From: Rugalucina vietnamica
Lineage: Eukaryota > Mollusca > Bivalvia > Lucinida > Lucinidae
Assembly (NCBI GenBank): GCA_964017185.1
Contig: OZ024883.1
Span: 42,152,395-42,216,394 of the forward strand
Direction: 5' to 3'
DNA: 64,000 bases
Numbering within the stretch: position 1 is the stretch's first letter; each line of letters opens with the position of its first letter. Below are positions 45,320 through 58,233 of this stretch, piece by piece. The notes beneath the pieces were generated by a model. The model ran no database searches, was not told the origin of the DNA, and worked only from the letters and a program-made list of their open reading frames with translations. A program made the translations under genes and the position numbers.

Positions 45320-45545
45320 ACTGGTTATCCCGATACAACCAATGCAACTGAGAACAACAAATGTGGACAAAATCAATATTAGAATGTATAGTATGCAAAT
45401 ACCTGTCTGGGAACAACTTTCCACACATCATTTTAGCCGTTGAAAGTTGTTCACAGACAATATTTATTGCTGTAGAACGCATGTATTGATTTCATCTGTG
45501 TTGGTTGTTCTCAGTCGTGTTGGTTGTCTCTGGATAACCTGTGTG
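45320..45545. mobile_element. AACTGAGAACAACCA MITE, larger copy
   Basis: GGTTATCCCGATACAACCAA and CAACTGAGAACAACAAATGT face TTGGTTGTTCTCAGTCGTG and GTTGTCTCTGGATAACC in inverted order. Confidence 0.65.
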
Positions 45546-45647
45546 GTATTTTTGTCGGTTCATTTTTTTTGGTTATGCAGTGTAATGGTAGTGGGTCCAA
45601 AGCCTAGTTATCCTTCATCACCCTGTGTACCTGATGCAACCATATTT

Positions 45648-45827
45648 CTTACAGTGCAAATACAAAAGGGAATTGTGGTGACTGGAAGCCTGATCAATTG
45701 GGCAACAACCTACATTGAAGAAATATCAACTTTGCCACATTCTTCTGAGTGGCAATGGCCTCTTTGTTGTAGGTTGTTGCCCATTTTTTCATGGGTCATG
45801 TGATGTTGCATCAATCTGCACTGTAAG
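45648..45827. mobile_element. CTTACAGTGC MITE
   Basis: TIRs CTTACAGTGCAAAT / ATCTGCACTGTAAG and inner inverted arms GGGCAACAACCTACA / TGTAGGTTGTTGCCC. 180 bp; no coding. Confidence 0.75.
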
Positions 45828-46165
45828 AATCTCAGGAGTGAACCAAGTGCCCTAAGAAAGCCATAACTCCTATTATTATACTTGTATAACCCTGACATAT
45901 TTTGATGTAATTTCATTTGCGATATCATGTCGATTAGGTCGTAAAAAGAAACCTTAAAACACAATATGTCACTGTAAACTGTGGATATTATGGTAACATC
46001 AAACAAAGGTCGTATTTATATTGTTTCTTAAGGTCTTGTCAATGATTTAAGTTCACATTCTTTACAAGAGGTGGTCCTGGTGGCTGATCTGTTGAAGTTC
46101 GCTTTAGAGTTCATTGTGCTCCATTTTGCAGCTTAGGTTCAAACCCCATACTGGCCTCAAGGTTA

Positions 46166-46305
46166 TAAAACTTTGCTTTATGCTCAACTCGGCTGAGACT
46201 GAAATTTAAACATTTGAATTAGCCAAAACTAGCCATTTATCCTGCTTGTAATGTTTAAAATTTAATGCATACAGGGGCATTGATGCCAGTTTGGTGCTAT
46301 ATGCC
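46166..46305. mobile_element. CCCCAAGGTT MITE, degenerate copy 3
   Basis: CCTCAAGGTTATAAAACTTT and TATGCTCAACTCGGCTGAG remain; the right end is lost. Confidence 0.5.
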
Positions 46306-46575
46306 TTGACTGTTGATATGGACATTAAACAATAATGGAAACAATACTAGTCCAACTTGTATTGTGAATTTGTGACAGGAACAGCAAGGACTATTTAATT
46401 AGTATCCCCCCAAGATGTTACATATATATTTTTATGGTATGAACAATACGCTTAATTAGAAACGTGACAGGACTGACACCAGCCCAGCCAATTACAAGCT
46501 GCTGTAGCTTTTTGTCCATGAAATTTTAATTTCTCTGCACAAATAAAGTTAAATCAGGTGTGATTCTGAATACAT

Positions 46576-46811
46576 TGAGCCGCGTCGTGAGAAAACCGGA
46601 TTTTTGCCTATGCGGAAACAAAGGCGCAGATCAGCTTCGCAGTAACTGCGAAGCTGATCAGCGCCTTTGTTTTCGCTACACGGATAGTACAATCTCTCTT
46701 CTTCTTGAATCAGAAATTTCAAGCTTCTAGCCATATTATGTAGATGCACAGGCCGGTTTGTATCAGACCTGGTCGGAACTCCCGAAGACATTTTTCTTGT
46801 GACGTGGCTCC
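46576..46811 (-). mobile_element. GAGCC MITE, copy 12
   Basis: Perfect hairpin arms TTCGCAG/CTGCGAA; ends TGAGCCGCGTCG / CGTGGCTCC. Confidence 0.9.
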
Positions 46812-46950
46812 ATTGAGAGATTGTAATCAGATAGTAATCAGATACCTATATGTTTGGACAGATCTATGGTTGATTTGCTAGTACCATCTCTGTACATTGT
46901 AGAACATACAATTTAATTTTTGGTTTGAAATAACAACATTTTTGAGATAA

Positions 46951-47256
46951 TGCACCAGTCATTTATAATCACTGTTCCCCTGCCTATGGAGAAGGGCAGG
47001 GATTATTACTTTTCAGCTTTCAATACCCTGCTATAAGCCCCAGGGGGCAAACTTGAGGTCAAAACTTTGCTCTTTGCCCCGCCCTTCGAAATAGAAAATC
47101 TCCCTGGGTTAAGGATCCTAATGGCAAAACCCCATCATTTCCCCTGCACTGAGACGACACTTTAAAAGTAATTGCCCTGCACTTTAGCCCGGCTATCCCC
47201 CACCCTTCCCCGTGGGGGAGGGGGGGGGGGGGCAGTGGTTACAAATGACTGGTGCA
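46951..47256. mobile_element. TGCACCAGTCATTTG MITE, copy 4
   Basis: Left TGCACCAGTCATTTATAATC and right GGTTACAAATGACTGGTGCA, with TAA/TTA on the flanks. The interior resembles copy 1 in inverted order and includes a G run. Confidence 0.8.
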
Positions 47257-47457
47257 TTAGCTCCATTGTAATGGGGTTAATTTTGAATATAGCAACTGTA
47301 TTTACTGCTCTTTGACCTTAAATCTCCTGGCTGAGGGCCTGTCATTTTTTTTTCATGGTAAGCAACTTATTCAGTCCATGTGGTCATTTTTTCAATATTG
47401 ATGGCTGTCTGTGTTTGTCACCATACATTTCCTCATTGGAAAGACATGAGTACTGTT

Positions 47458-47540
47458 AGAAGCCTCCGTGGTGCAGTGGTTAAGTCAGTCGCCTTGTAAA
47501 CCAGGGGTCGCAGGTTCGATCTCGGGCTTCTCCAAAAAAG
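47458..47540 (+). mobile_element. tRNA-derived SINE head
   Basis: GCCTCCGTGGTGCAGTGGTT then CAGGGGTCGCAGGTTCGATC, both Pol III boxes intact, followed by an A-rich tail. Confidence 0.75.
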
Positions 47541-47795
47541 AACAACAACAAAAATAAACCTCCCGGTTGAGCCCTCGGGTGCTCCCGGGACAGCAAACCC
47601 ACAAAAATAAAACAACCTCCAATAGCTCCAATAGTACTGGTCTCGCCCAGGAAAAAAAAAATACTGGTCAGGGTCTTGATTTATATCAGTTTTTACTACA
47701 ACACTTCAAAGTTTATAAATTATATTTTGTGAGATTTTGGGATTGTTACTATAAACCTGAGGGTATAATGATTTAAACTTACCTACATATTACTT

Positions 47796-47965
47796 ATGAG
47801 CTGCATCTAATCAAAACCTGTATCAACCAGATCTGACACTAAACAGTCTGTATAGCCTCAGAGCATTACCACAGAGGCCTTTTAAATTAAAGTTCAGGAA
47901 GTTAAGGAATATATAGTGCTATCCGATGAGCTGAGCAGTTTTACGGGCCTTCAACTGATCTGTAC
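47796..47965 (+). mobile_element. Degenerate GAGCC MITE
   Basis: GAGCTGCATC..AAACCTGTATCAACCAGATCTGACAC is aligned to the left half; the hairpin is largely lost. Confidence 0.4.
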
Positions 47966-48138
47966 CTTAAATTTACTCATGATATGACTATATTGTTAAG
48001 TTTTAAACTATGTAAGTAAAAGGATGGTTTTAGATCAAACGAAAGATGAAAGATAAATGGTTTTAATTTGTAAAAAATGTTATGACTGTATAGACAAAAA
48101 TGTCCCTAAAAGAAGCTTAAAAGATGAAGATTAAGATA

Positions 48139-48370
48139 TGAGCCTTCACATGAGAAAACCAACAATCTGGGGTTCAGACCAAGTCAGACACAAACCAGCC
48201 TGTACAGTCACAGAAGCAGGCCAGAAGCTTGAAATTTCGGATTTAAGAAGAAGAGGGATTGTACTATCTGTGTAGTGAAAACAAAGACGCTGATCAGCTG
48301 TGCAGTTACTGCACAGCTGATCTGCGGCTTTGTTTTCGCATATGCAAATTGTTGATTATGCAGCGGCTCA
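48139..48370 (+). mobile_element. GAGCC MITE, copy 13
   Basis: Perfect arms TGTGCAG/CTGCACA; the right end reads CAGCGGCTCA. Confidence 0.9.
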
Positions 48371-49117
48371 TATATGTACCACTTAGGGTCAATTTATCAT
48401 GAATATTATATATACCACGCAGGAAGTATCGTATAACTCATTATAACACTTTGTTTGTGATGCGTTAAATATTTCACAACTAGAATATGTTTGAAATTCG
48501 TTGCTTATGCAACAGAATAATTGAAATTATAGTCTGGATGCTGAACAGGTAAAAGTGAAAAAAAAAAAGGTCAATGTTTATTAGGTAACTCTAACCTTAA
48601 AGATGGCGTTTCGCAGCTCTTCTGTGCCTTTGCTTTGTGTTCCGCACTTGCGTAAAAAATAGTGTTTTGCATGATGGGGCTTCTTCCTGGTATCAAGAAA
48701 ATCTCTCCATTTTGAAAACGCTTTGACAAGTTACTGGGTCACAAATGTGACAAATTAGGTCTTAATAATCCCAGACAGGGTACAGAGATCAATTAGTCAA
48801 GATTAAGGCTTATTGGATTAAAGCACTCACTGTTTGACTAGTGACCCTCATATTTGGTGAAGAGCCATTTATTAAAGTGGAATCATATGGTTAGGTTAAG
48901 AAACACCAATTACTGAATGTGGAGCAAAAAGCCACTAAAAAGAAAATAGTGTGTGATCACTACTTACTGATGAGATGTGGCTTCGGCATAGAATCAACAA
49001 GTCAACAAACCCACTCATCATTAAGTGGAAACTAGACTGGCTCCTGTCGTCAATGGGAGCCAGTCTGAGTGGAAACATGAGGTTAGGATAACAACTTCCA
49101 GTGTCATGTTAGCTGCA

Positions 49118-49278
49118 ACATAGCTGGTCTGACCGTCAATCAAGAAGGCTAGAAGCTTGAATTTTTGGACTTGAAGCGAAAACAAAGGCGCTGATCAGCA
49201 TCAGCTGTGAAGTTATTGCACAGCTTATTACAGTTTTCACATAATTGTGCAAAATGCAGGTCTTCTCATGATGTGGCT
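49118..49278 (+). mobile_element. GAGCC MITE, degenerate copy 14
   Basis: GGCTAGAAGCTTGAATTTTTGG and a disrupted hairpin (ATCAGCATCAGCTGTGAAG) remain. Confidence 0.6.
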
Positions 49279-50873
49279 GGTTGATACCAGGGTGTGTTCA
49301 TTCATCAGGATATTGGATTGGTTGACTGTAACCTTAAGTAGGTAAATATTGCCTATATACAGTATACCAGGTGTCAGCCGGTGTAAATTATGTTGAAGTA
49401 TGAAAGAGATTTGTAACAAATACCATTATTGTCCCAATTGGAAAATATGTGAAACTTTACATGATTTTGTGTTAAAAATGTGTTATGTGTTAAAAGTGTT
49501 CTTGAATTCTTTTGGCAATTCCTTGGATTTACAGGACTGAACTTAGCAGTGGGTTACATGTGTTGGTTTATAGTTCGGTATGGTGAAATTCTCCAAAGCA
49601 GTGTAAAAAAATTGGATTCATAGGAACGTGATAGTGTCATGAAAATAGGAAATGTTACACAAATGTTACAGAAATATGCTTCTCTTGTACCCTTTTGTTT
49701 GTGAAATAGGCTTCCTTTTCATTGATTCTTGTAAGGATATTTTTTTTTTAGATACATGTATATGTCTTGGCCTACATGTATAATTCATGTATACAAATTG
49801 AACTTTATGGGCTGTAAGTTTATTGAATGGTTTTAAATTCAATGGTTGTAGGTCATTTGATGTTTATGTTAAAGTATAAATTTTGACAAGTGCATAAAAT
49901 ATTAATAAATGGACTTCCATTAGTTTTGCAGAATTGCACAATTTATGTCAAAGAAAAATGTCTTCAATCGATAAATCAATTTAAATGGCTAATCATGATA
50001 AAAATACAGATAACTTATAAAAGTGTCATGTCAATATTTAAAATTCATGTTTATTTAATGTACTTATTTGCATATGTCTGGTAAACATTAGGATTAGTCC
50101 TTTCTTCAATTTAGGGTTTTATATGAAATCTCTTATCAGAACTATGTAGGCTGCCACTTGATGGAAATGCAGAGCAGGTGCGATAGCTGGATTGTTATCC
50201 AAAGTGTTTTTATCTGGCTTAATTTAAAACAAAAATTGTGTTCGGACTGCCAAAGCATTCTCTATGCCAAAAAGCATGTTTTGGTAATCGAGAATATTCA
50301 GTTTACATTACCAATTGTCTTAAGAGACCAAAACTCTGCCTGAGTGCTGGTCTGATTAGGGCGTAATGTACATTGGAATCTCGGCAGTTTAAGGAACCTG
50401 GCTGTTTGAATAACTTTTGAATTGTCTGAAGTATTTTTCTCAGGTCCCTGTGCATTAAATAGCAGGGTATGAAATCAGGTGGATGTGTATTTGCCAAAAA
50501 GGCTATTGAAAAAAAAATAAGGTTAACCTATTGTTTGTCAACAAAAATAAATCTTTAAATGCCCCTTCAAAAATACTAAAAGCCATTGTAAATAATGTGG
50601 TTGACAGTTGGTAATTTTGCTGATAGCGTTTTGACAGTTTTGACAAAAAAGCATTAATTAACCCACCTACCTTGACAGTATGAAAAAAAATGGGGACAGA
50701 ATTTTTTTTTTTTTTTTTTTTCAACATTTTTGTCTATCATGTTCATTAACATTTTTGTCCCAATTAAACCAGAATATAATGAAGGATTGTTTTAAGTGAC
50801 ATTTTCATAAGTTCATGAAGGCGCCTCTTATCATGAGAAAAATGTCTTTAACACTTGCTTTTGATAGGTAGCA

Positions 50874-50945
50874 TGGTGGTGTAGTGGTAGTGCCTTGTGA
50901 CTACGGACCAAGAGGTCCTGCTTTCGAACCTCACTTTAACTGACT
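50874..50945 (+). mobile_element. tRNA-like SINE head
   Basis: GTGGTGTAGTGGTAGTGCC and AAGAGGTCCTGCTTTCGAAC give A- and B-box-like segments. No full cloverleaf can be closed, so it is not called a tRNA gene. Confidence 0.55.
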
Positions 50946-53889
50946 AAATGATGTACACAGCTTTGAACAAAATGCATTAAGGTTCCTTATTACTATAATA
51001 ATAGTGTTTTCTGCTCATAAATATTTCATAGATTTTTAAAAAAAAATGTGGCATGTTACATACCAGAATAATCCCTAAACCTTAAACTTTCTTATGAATG
51101 ATAATGTTTTCCAAAGGGAAGCCATTGTAATAGAAGTTTTTAGTGAAATTACCTATTTTTCTAATTAATTTCCATAAATAATCCTTTAAAATAAATTTTT
51201 GATTTTAATTGATAGAAACCTTTGTGAAGGTCTAAATAATGTTCTCCAACTAATTTGCAAGCTGAAAAATTAGCTTAGAGACGATTTGCATGAATAGCAG
51301 GTGCATCATCTTTATCAGATTTATTACTTTAAATAATATTGTCCGTCACTTATGCAAATACCTGTACCTTAAATATACCATGCCAAATAAATTAAGCAAC
51401 TTTTACTTTGAACAGTGTCTTCATACGTTTTAGACATTAGGGAAGTTCTTCTGACAATATCTTTTATGTATCTAATAAGGGTAAAAACAATTGTTGTGTG
51501 TTGTTGAAGTAACGTTGGATTTAAAGTCCTCTGAGACATGTCTCAAATAAAACATAGATAAAATTATTTTGTACAGTATATTTATATGCATTATAGTATG
51601 TACACGCTGTGTATACCTGTTAAAATAGGACAGGTAGTCTGTTCATTCAGGTAGAACATGCATATACAGTATATTTCCATAGCCTTTTTACATAACAAAT
51701 AAGCCCATTAATTTGACCTTGATTAGTCTCAAAAAACCGGGCTTTTTGTCTGCAGATATTTCGGTAAGAATTGTTTCAAACAGAACAAAAATGATAGCAG
51801 TTGATAGATTTTTCTACTTACTAACTACCGTGCCAACACTCATCCCACAATATTTCTTATTTAAGCGTAAAACAATGCAAGAAAAATAAAAGCAGTTTTC
51901 AAACTAACAGTGCATTTCACTACCAACATGCACGAAAATGTAAATACAAATTCTGGTTATATTACTAGGATAACGTTTGTCATTCATAGCCCTTTCAGGA
52001 GATGTAATATCATGAATGATCTGTATCCCAGGACTGAGAACAACATGTTCAAAGTTTAGGGGGGGTTAGGGACTTTGTAAATATATCAATCCACGTTAAC
52101 ACCCCATACGTCTTATTGGTTAATATCAAGATAGCCGTTGCTATAGATTTCAAAATGATCTGAATATGACTGAAAAATTGTTGACTTGTACATTAAACCA
52201 CTTTGTTTTCTTTTACAAGGACTTGCCTCTCAGGAAGTTTGTGAATTATTTTGGGTAATATATGACACATGATCTAGTGGCTCATAATTCATAACACATA
52301 TAATGCACTGATCATAACAGCGATAACAGCAGATACAAACGGGTGTCACTGGAAAAAATGTTTTCAGTTTAGCACACAGTTAATGCAAGTTTTTCACATA
52401 CGTGTATATGTGTTAAAAACCTAAAAAAAAAAAGAAGAAAAAAAAAAAAAAAAACTAAAACATTCATGCAATATTGACAGTAATGGCTCCTTAAATATAA
52501 ATCTTCAGAATTTTGTATGCATATTCTTAGACGAAATAGTTTTCACGTGATGAGGCTCCTGATTCATTCACAAAAATGAAAAACACTTGCCATGAAATAA
52601 TATTATTACTTATTTTCTCAGGATGTACTAAAAATGAAAATACTTGTTAGTAATTTTTGGGGGGCTGAATGAAATCTTCACAAAATTGGACATCATTTTC
52701 CAAATGACTGAGGAAGGGACAATTTTCCAATTGATCCTGAGTTACTTCCCTTTGAAAACTTTTACATTGTATTGTATTGTTTTTTTTTTCTATAGTGAAA
52801 CTTTTTACTTAAAGGCAAATTTCTTAGAAAAGAAAAAAATAGAAATGTGAATTACGGTAGTTATACAGGATATACCTACATTTACATGAGTTAGTTTTGG
52901 AAATATTCTGATGAGTAATTGATGATTGAAGCTGTAATCAGCTCTAATTAGGAGTTCAGAAATGTTTATAACAAAGGTGCTGATTCATGGATATACATGT
53001 ATCATGTGCTTCTTGGATTTATTTCTTTTCAAAATCTATTGACAAAGCAGCCCAAACTTGGAATATTGTTTGTGAATCTTCTTAGACAAAGGAGTTATTT
53101 CTAATATTTTTGAAGTGTCCTTATGATGGAGGATTTAGGAAGTTTTTAAAAGATAAAATTGTTGGAATAAGGATCCTTGAAGCTGTTTTCATCTGGATTA
53201 ATTGGATTAGAATTTTTACATCCTGGATTATAAAATACAAAAGTGCTCCTTTCGGTTTCTTCATTCTGATTTTAAACAGATAGGTTACAAAATAAAAGGA
53301 ATACAATACACATCTACAACATTGACTATGATGTATCTGAAATCAGTGTGGAATTTATATGTTTTGATGTAAAACTCATTCAAGTACGGAAAACCTTTCT
53401 TTAGATGTCTGAGAAGACAACTGTCGGTACAAGACACAAAGCTTGAATTTGTATGGGAGTTGTGCCTACTGTCCTAACACCATCTTTCAGAAACTACCAA
53501 TTTCAAAATCACCCTTTTCTGAAACATGGTGTAAGGACAGTTATGTTTATAATGAGGCCATACAGCTGATCTCTGACATCTTTTTTGCATCAGCAAAATG
53601 CAGATTTTCTCACGATGCACAACAGTATATGTATTGTTATCTCGTTAATTGACTGATTGACAGCTGTATGATTGATTGGCGGCTTTGAAACTTGATGATC
53701 ATAGCACTTTATGTGACAGTGGTGGTGAAATATGTGACTTAGTTAAATCTCAGAATTCTAAGGGAAAAGGGGAAGAAGACTGAACTAATGACCAACAGCG
53801 GTATTTAATAACGGTATTTGTTTATCAGTACAGGTTTCGGTCAGTCTAGTCCTTCATTAGGCATTGTTGTGTTTTTGTATCTTGTCTCA

Positions 53890-54105
53890 GGAGAAGACTG
53901 ACTGGGAGTCAAGCTCAGGACCCCTTGTGGCACTTCATGTGACATAGGCCCTGAAATATTATGTTACCTAGATAACTCAGAGTTGTTGTATTCTTTTGGA
54001 TCTGACTGTCAGAGGAAAAGAAAAAGTGAGATTCAAACTCAGGACCCCTCCATGGACTGTCAAAGAGTAGTGTGTCATACTCGTACCACTTAGCTGTTGG
54101 GTCAG
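53890..54105 (-). mobile_element. Paired minus-strand tRNA-like SINE heads
   Basis: GGAGTCAAGCTCAGGACCCC and GAGATTCAAACTCAGGACCC are two reversed B-box regions about 130 bp apart, the second followed by CGTACCACTTAGC. Confidence 0.4.
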
Positions 54106-54949
54106 TGTCTCAATGACAATGTGTGTTAAGCTGCATGGCTTCGTACTAATTTAGGAATTCTAAAATCAGATCAATGTTAATATGCAGAGAAACTGTACTA
54201 CGAAGTACATGATTAACTTGTGTTTTTCAAGGGCTTGACCATTCACTGCTGAGGTTGACATTGACAGCATTTTCGTTTGGTTTGGATGAAAATAGCAAAA
54301 CATTTTCAGAAATAACAATAACAACAAAATAGACTTAGGATTTATTTGGCTGACACTTTGGACTATTGACATTTTTTGGTTGTAAACTAAACAGTGAACT
54401 ATGTTCGGCATTTAAATGAGTGGATCGATTTTAGGTTTTAGTGTGGTAAAAATGTCCTGACGTTACGCACAATAATGGTGACCCCTTACGTTACAATTGT
54501 TACGTTACGGCTGTAGATTTTAACAAATGGAATTATGCTTTTGTCATCATTTTTACGACGAACATGCCAAACGTAACATGAACAGTACATTTATTTCATG
54601 AATTTTGTTTCACTAAAGACTTAATATTAAATTCATTAATATTTTCTCGGGTTATACAGAATTTTCTATATAGGAATTAGGAATTTGCACCTTTGAAAAT
54701 TCGGTTAAGATACGATGCCCAGTGCTAAACTGTCACAGTGGCAAATACTTGCAGAGTTATACATGCTATGCTAACAAATAATACATAAAAACATTCTGTT
54801 TTTGTACCACTTATTATGCGGAATAGTTGAAAAAATCATTGCAGGCATCCTGGCGAATCCAAAGCGATTTCATTACAAGTGTAGTATATGATGCTAGCGA
54901 ATGATAATGTCTGCAAATACGTTGTCGTCGATAAGAACGGTCAACAACT

Positions 54950-54953
54950 TTAA

Positions 54954-55004
<51 letters not shown>

Positions 55005-55005
55005 A
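54950..55005. repeat. (AAAT)n microsatellite
   Basis: About 14 uninterrupted tetranucleotide units. Confidence 0.95.
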
Positions 55006-56722
55006 AAATAAAACAAAAATAATAATAGAAAAGAAAGATGGTAGCATGTTCCTCATTTGCGTAACTACCACAAAATCATCGGACGCGAATATCGTCCTAT
55101 ACTTGCGAACATTAACGAATGTCAAGCGAACAACCGTTGAAGCAATTATTTCGCATTCGTAAGCTCATTCTCGGTTTACATGAAAGCATGGTTGAAGTAA
55201 GCACGGCTAAGAATCCCTTTTAAAATCAATCATTTTGCCCCGACATAAGCACATGACGTCATAATCTGGAAAAAATCGCGAGTGGGACATTTTGGGAGAC
55301 ATTTGCATTTTCAAAAATAAAGAAAACGGCACGGCCTACTGTAACAAAACATACATCACCGTAATCAGTAAAGAAAACGTATTTTCATATATCTTTATTA
55401 TTTCGATTTGATTGATATAACATGTTTAAAAATGTCTCCAAAATTACGTTTTGTTATAAAACAACGTCAATTTTAGACTTTGGGACATTTTGGGAGACAA
55501 TTGCTTTTTCACTTCGCTTTTTAACACGACATCAAATCCAAAAAATAATTGCATCTATCGAATCTATGCAAAAAACGTATTTTTCAGCAGGAAAATTATT
55601 TCGATGACTTGACTAGGAAAGATACTGCTTTTACAATAAATCGTTTCTACTTGTTTTGTCGCTGAGATGGGACATAGCTTTTGTCTTTAGTCCCACGCCC
55701 GGTATTTCTGAAGTTTTTCTACTTCATTGGAATAAATGCACCAGCAAAACAGAAATTGATGTCGCTTTCATATTACGAAACCGTTTCACGACTAATACCG
55801 CCAATTAAATCTTACCGTCGTTGCGACTACTGCGGCATGCAGTTAAATGTAACGCGGGACACGCCGTCTTTTCATTGCTTTCGACAATTATGAATAAAAC
55901 ACGCTTAAATTGATAAGAATTATTAAGTTTATTTCCCAACCATCGTTTAGATTTTTATTTGCTGAAAATTTTAGTGTAAAAAGTTTTAAAATTACGCCCA
56001 CAAATAAGCATTTTATCGGTTTTACAAGCAAGCATAGCAAGCATTTTCACAAAGTGTCACCAGTATCTTGCGTAACGTCCCTGCATTTAGAAAACTAGCA
56101 AAACAAAAAGTGTTGTTTTACTTTGGGATGTATTTAATCAAATGGATTTTGAACTATTAGACACTTTAAAATATTGATCAAAAGAAAAAGTTTGAAGAAG
56201 GCTTATTTAATTATTCACTGGAATTTAAAATCAATGCTCAGAATGGATAGTGGAAATTACTTAAAGGCCTTAATATCTGTGAAAAGAAAAAGAAGCATAT
56301 TTTACAAAGTGAAAAAGGAAAGCATATTTCATAAATTGAGAAAGGGAAGCATATTTCATAAAAGAGTTCTGGATTGCCAAAAAAGAGTGAATTGGATTGC
56401 CAAAATGACGATCATCAAACATAAATTGAACATTCTCAATTGCCAGCATGTGCTTTTTTGCAATCTAAAATGCCTTTTTTGGCAATCAGGAACTCAAATT
56501 TGTATGAAATCTCACATTCCACATTGCCGCTAATTTTAACACGCCACAGTGCATAGATAGTGAAACCATCTTTTGACCAGCAGGTTTTCACTTGATGTGG
56601 CTCTTACATACTAGTTTTATGTGCACATTAACAACTTGAAAGTAAATTTTGGCCTGATATCCAATTTAAATGATAAGAAAGTAAAATTATGCAAATCAGA
56701 TCAGTTCTTGCTTTAAGGCAAA

Positions 56723-56965
56723 TGAGCCACATCATAAGAAAACCGGACTTTTGCCTATGTGACAACAAAGGCGCAGATCGGCTGTGCAGTAATTGCACAG
56801 CTTATCAGCACCTTTGTTTTCGCTACACAGATAGTACAATTCTTCTTCTTTATCTTCCTAAATCCGAAATTTCAAGCTTATTTCCTATTTCTGTGACTGA
56901 ACAGACCGGGTTGTGTCGGACCTGTTCGGAAACCACGAAGACCGGTTTTCTCGCATCATGGCTCA
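56723..56965 (-). mobile_element. GAGCC MITE, copy 15
   Basis: Arms TGTGCAG/TTGCACA. The closest copy upstream of the 57224 candidate exon. Confidence 0.85.
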
Positions 56966-57223
56966 AATGGACAGATCTGGTTATAATTTTGTTTACATAT
57001 TCAAGGTCAAATTTCATACAAGACAAACTGAATGAAAGTGATCCACCATAAATTGATGATTGAAAATGCACCTGCTCAATTTGTGCTTGATTATGTTGAT
57101 GCAGAAAATAAACACCCCAGGACATAGATAAATTTTGAGCAGAACACTTACACATATAGTTACCTAGGTATTGAAAACTTAACCTTAGCCAAAACCTTAG
57201 CCAAAATCTTGGTATGGGCTAAA

Positions 57224-57655
57224 ATGATGGGACTTGAAAATGAGGTTGAGGATTTGAATCTGGATTTCTCGGACCGATGTATCAATGCCGCCAAACCCAA
57301 AGTGCTAACAAACCTTGCATTTGAATATCGTGTTAACGGTGAAAGTTCTGGTACGTCTTGTGCTAGTAGTTTGGAATCTCTGGACTTTGGATATGATGAC
57401 GGCTTCATTTATGATCATTCGTTAGAATTTCCGGCAATTCATATAGAGAAGGACGAACTTGATGGTTTTATAGATGACGATCATCTTGAATATCTTGAGG
57501 AATTACCAGCAAAAGATCCAAATAAACAAAATAAAGTGCCAAATAAAGTGCCAGAGATTCAGAAAAATGGAGTAAAAGAAGAACTCAATGATACTCCTGT
57601 GCGTGTTAAGGAAGTAAAAACAGAAAATATTGATTCAGGAGTAACAAAAACTGAA
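57224..57655 (+). CDS. Candidate alternative first exon, acidic N-terminus
   Basis: Open for 144 codons from tandem ATGs (MMGLENEVEDLNLDFSDR...) to a consensus donor GAA|GTAAGT in phase 0, identical in phase to exon 6. The translation is not repeat-like. It is rich in Asp/Glu with SSLESLDFGYDDGF and ELDGFIDDDHLEYLEELP, then a basic/polar tail ending VTKTE. Codon use and acidity resemble exon 6. No phase-0 acceptor with a pyrimidine tract lies just upstream; the nearest CTTAG sites would break the frame from exon 6. A first exon from an internal promoter is therefore more likely than an internal exon. I do not recognise a domain. It might instead belong to an unrelated gene continuing to the right. 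Confidence 0.55.
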
Positions 57656-57681
57656 GTAAGTAGAAATTGTATCTTAATTAA

Positions 57682-58144
57682 TGCACCAGTCATTTGTATC
57701 CCCGGCTCCCCCGGGGCCGGGGATAGCGGGGACATAGCGGGGCTAAAGTGCCTGGCTTTAACCTCTGATGTGTCCCGGCAGTGCCGGGGATTTGCCGGGG
57801 TTATGATTTCCCGCCAATACACTGTCACATTAATTCAAATTAGATTTTAATGATATTTTTAACATTTAATTATCTTTATGGTACTTATTTAATTTCCAAA
57901 TGCACCTTAACATTTACATGCATAAAATGAGGCCCTTCTCCCATGTTTCAGTTTCATCAGAACAACTCCCAGCTGTTGTTCCACGTTATTGTCAGCCCCT
58001 GGGGAGCCGGGGCTTTTAGCAGGGGTTTTACCAAAACTCTTGCCCGGCAGTGCCGGGCTTTTACCCGGGCTTTAAAAATTGAAAAGTTAAAAACCCCGCT
58101 ATTCCCCGGCCCCGGGGGAGCCGGGGATGCAAATGACTGGTGCA
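57682..58144. mobile_element. TGCACCAGTCATTTG MITE, copy 5, GC-rich long TIR
   Basis: Arms of about 50 bp: TGCACCAGTCATTTGTATCC with CCGGCTCCCCCGGGGCCGGG on the left, mirrored by CCCGGCCCCGGGGGAGCCGG and ATGCAAATGACTGGTGCA on the right. Flanked by TAA on both sides. It sits 26 bp after the donor of the 57224 exon. Confidence 0.85.
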
Positions 58145-58233
58145 TAACACTTTGATTATTGGAACTGGTTGGGCAATCCTTAACTAATTTGTTGAGTATA
58201 TCTGGATATACAGTGGGTCTGGACAAAAGAGCT

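Noticed and set aside
56174-56533. A 119-codon lysine-rich frame
   Set aside because: Created by a short imperfect tandem repeat (AAGCATATTTCATAAA-type) and an inverted TTGCCAA pair. No family resemblance.
57559-57828. Minus-strand 89-codon frame, and the + strand extension past 57655
   Set aside because: The antisense frame mirrors the acidic exon and the GC-rich MITE. The + strand continuation beyond the donor reads MITE sequence.
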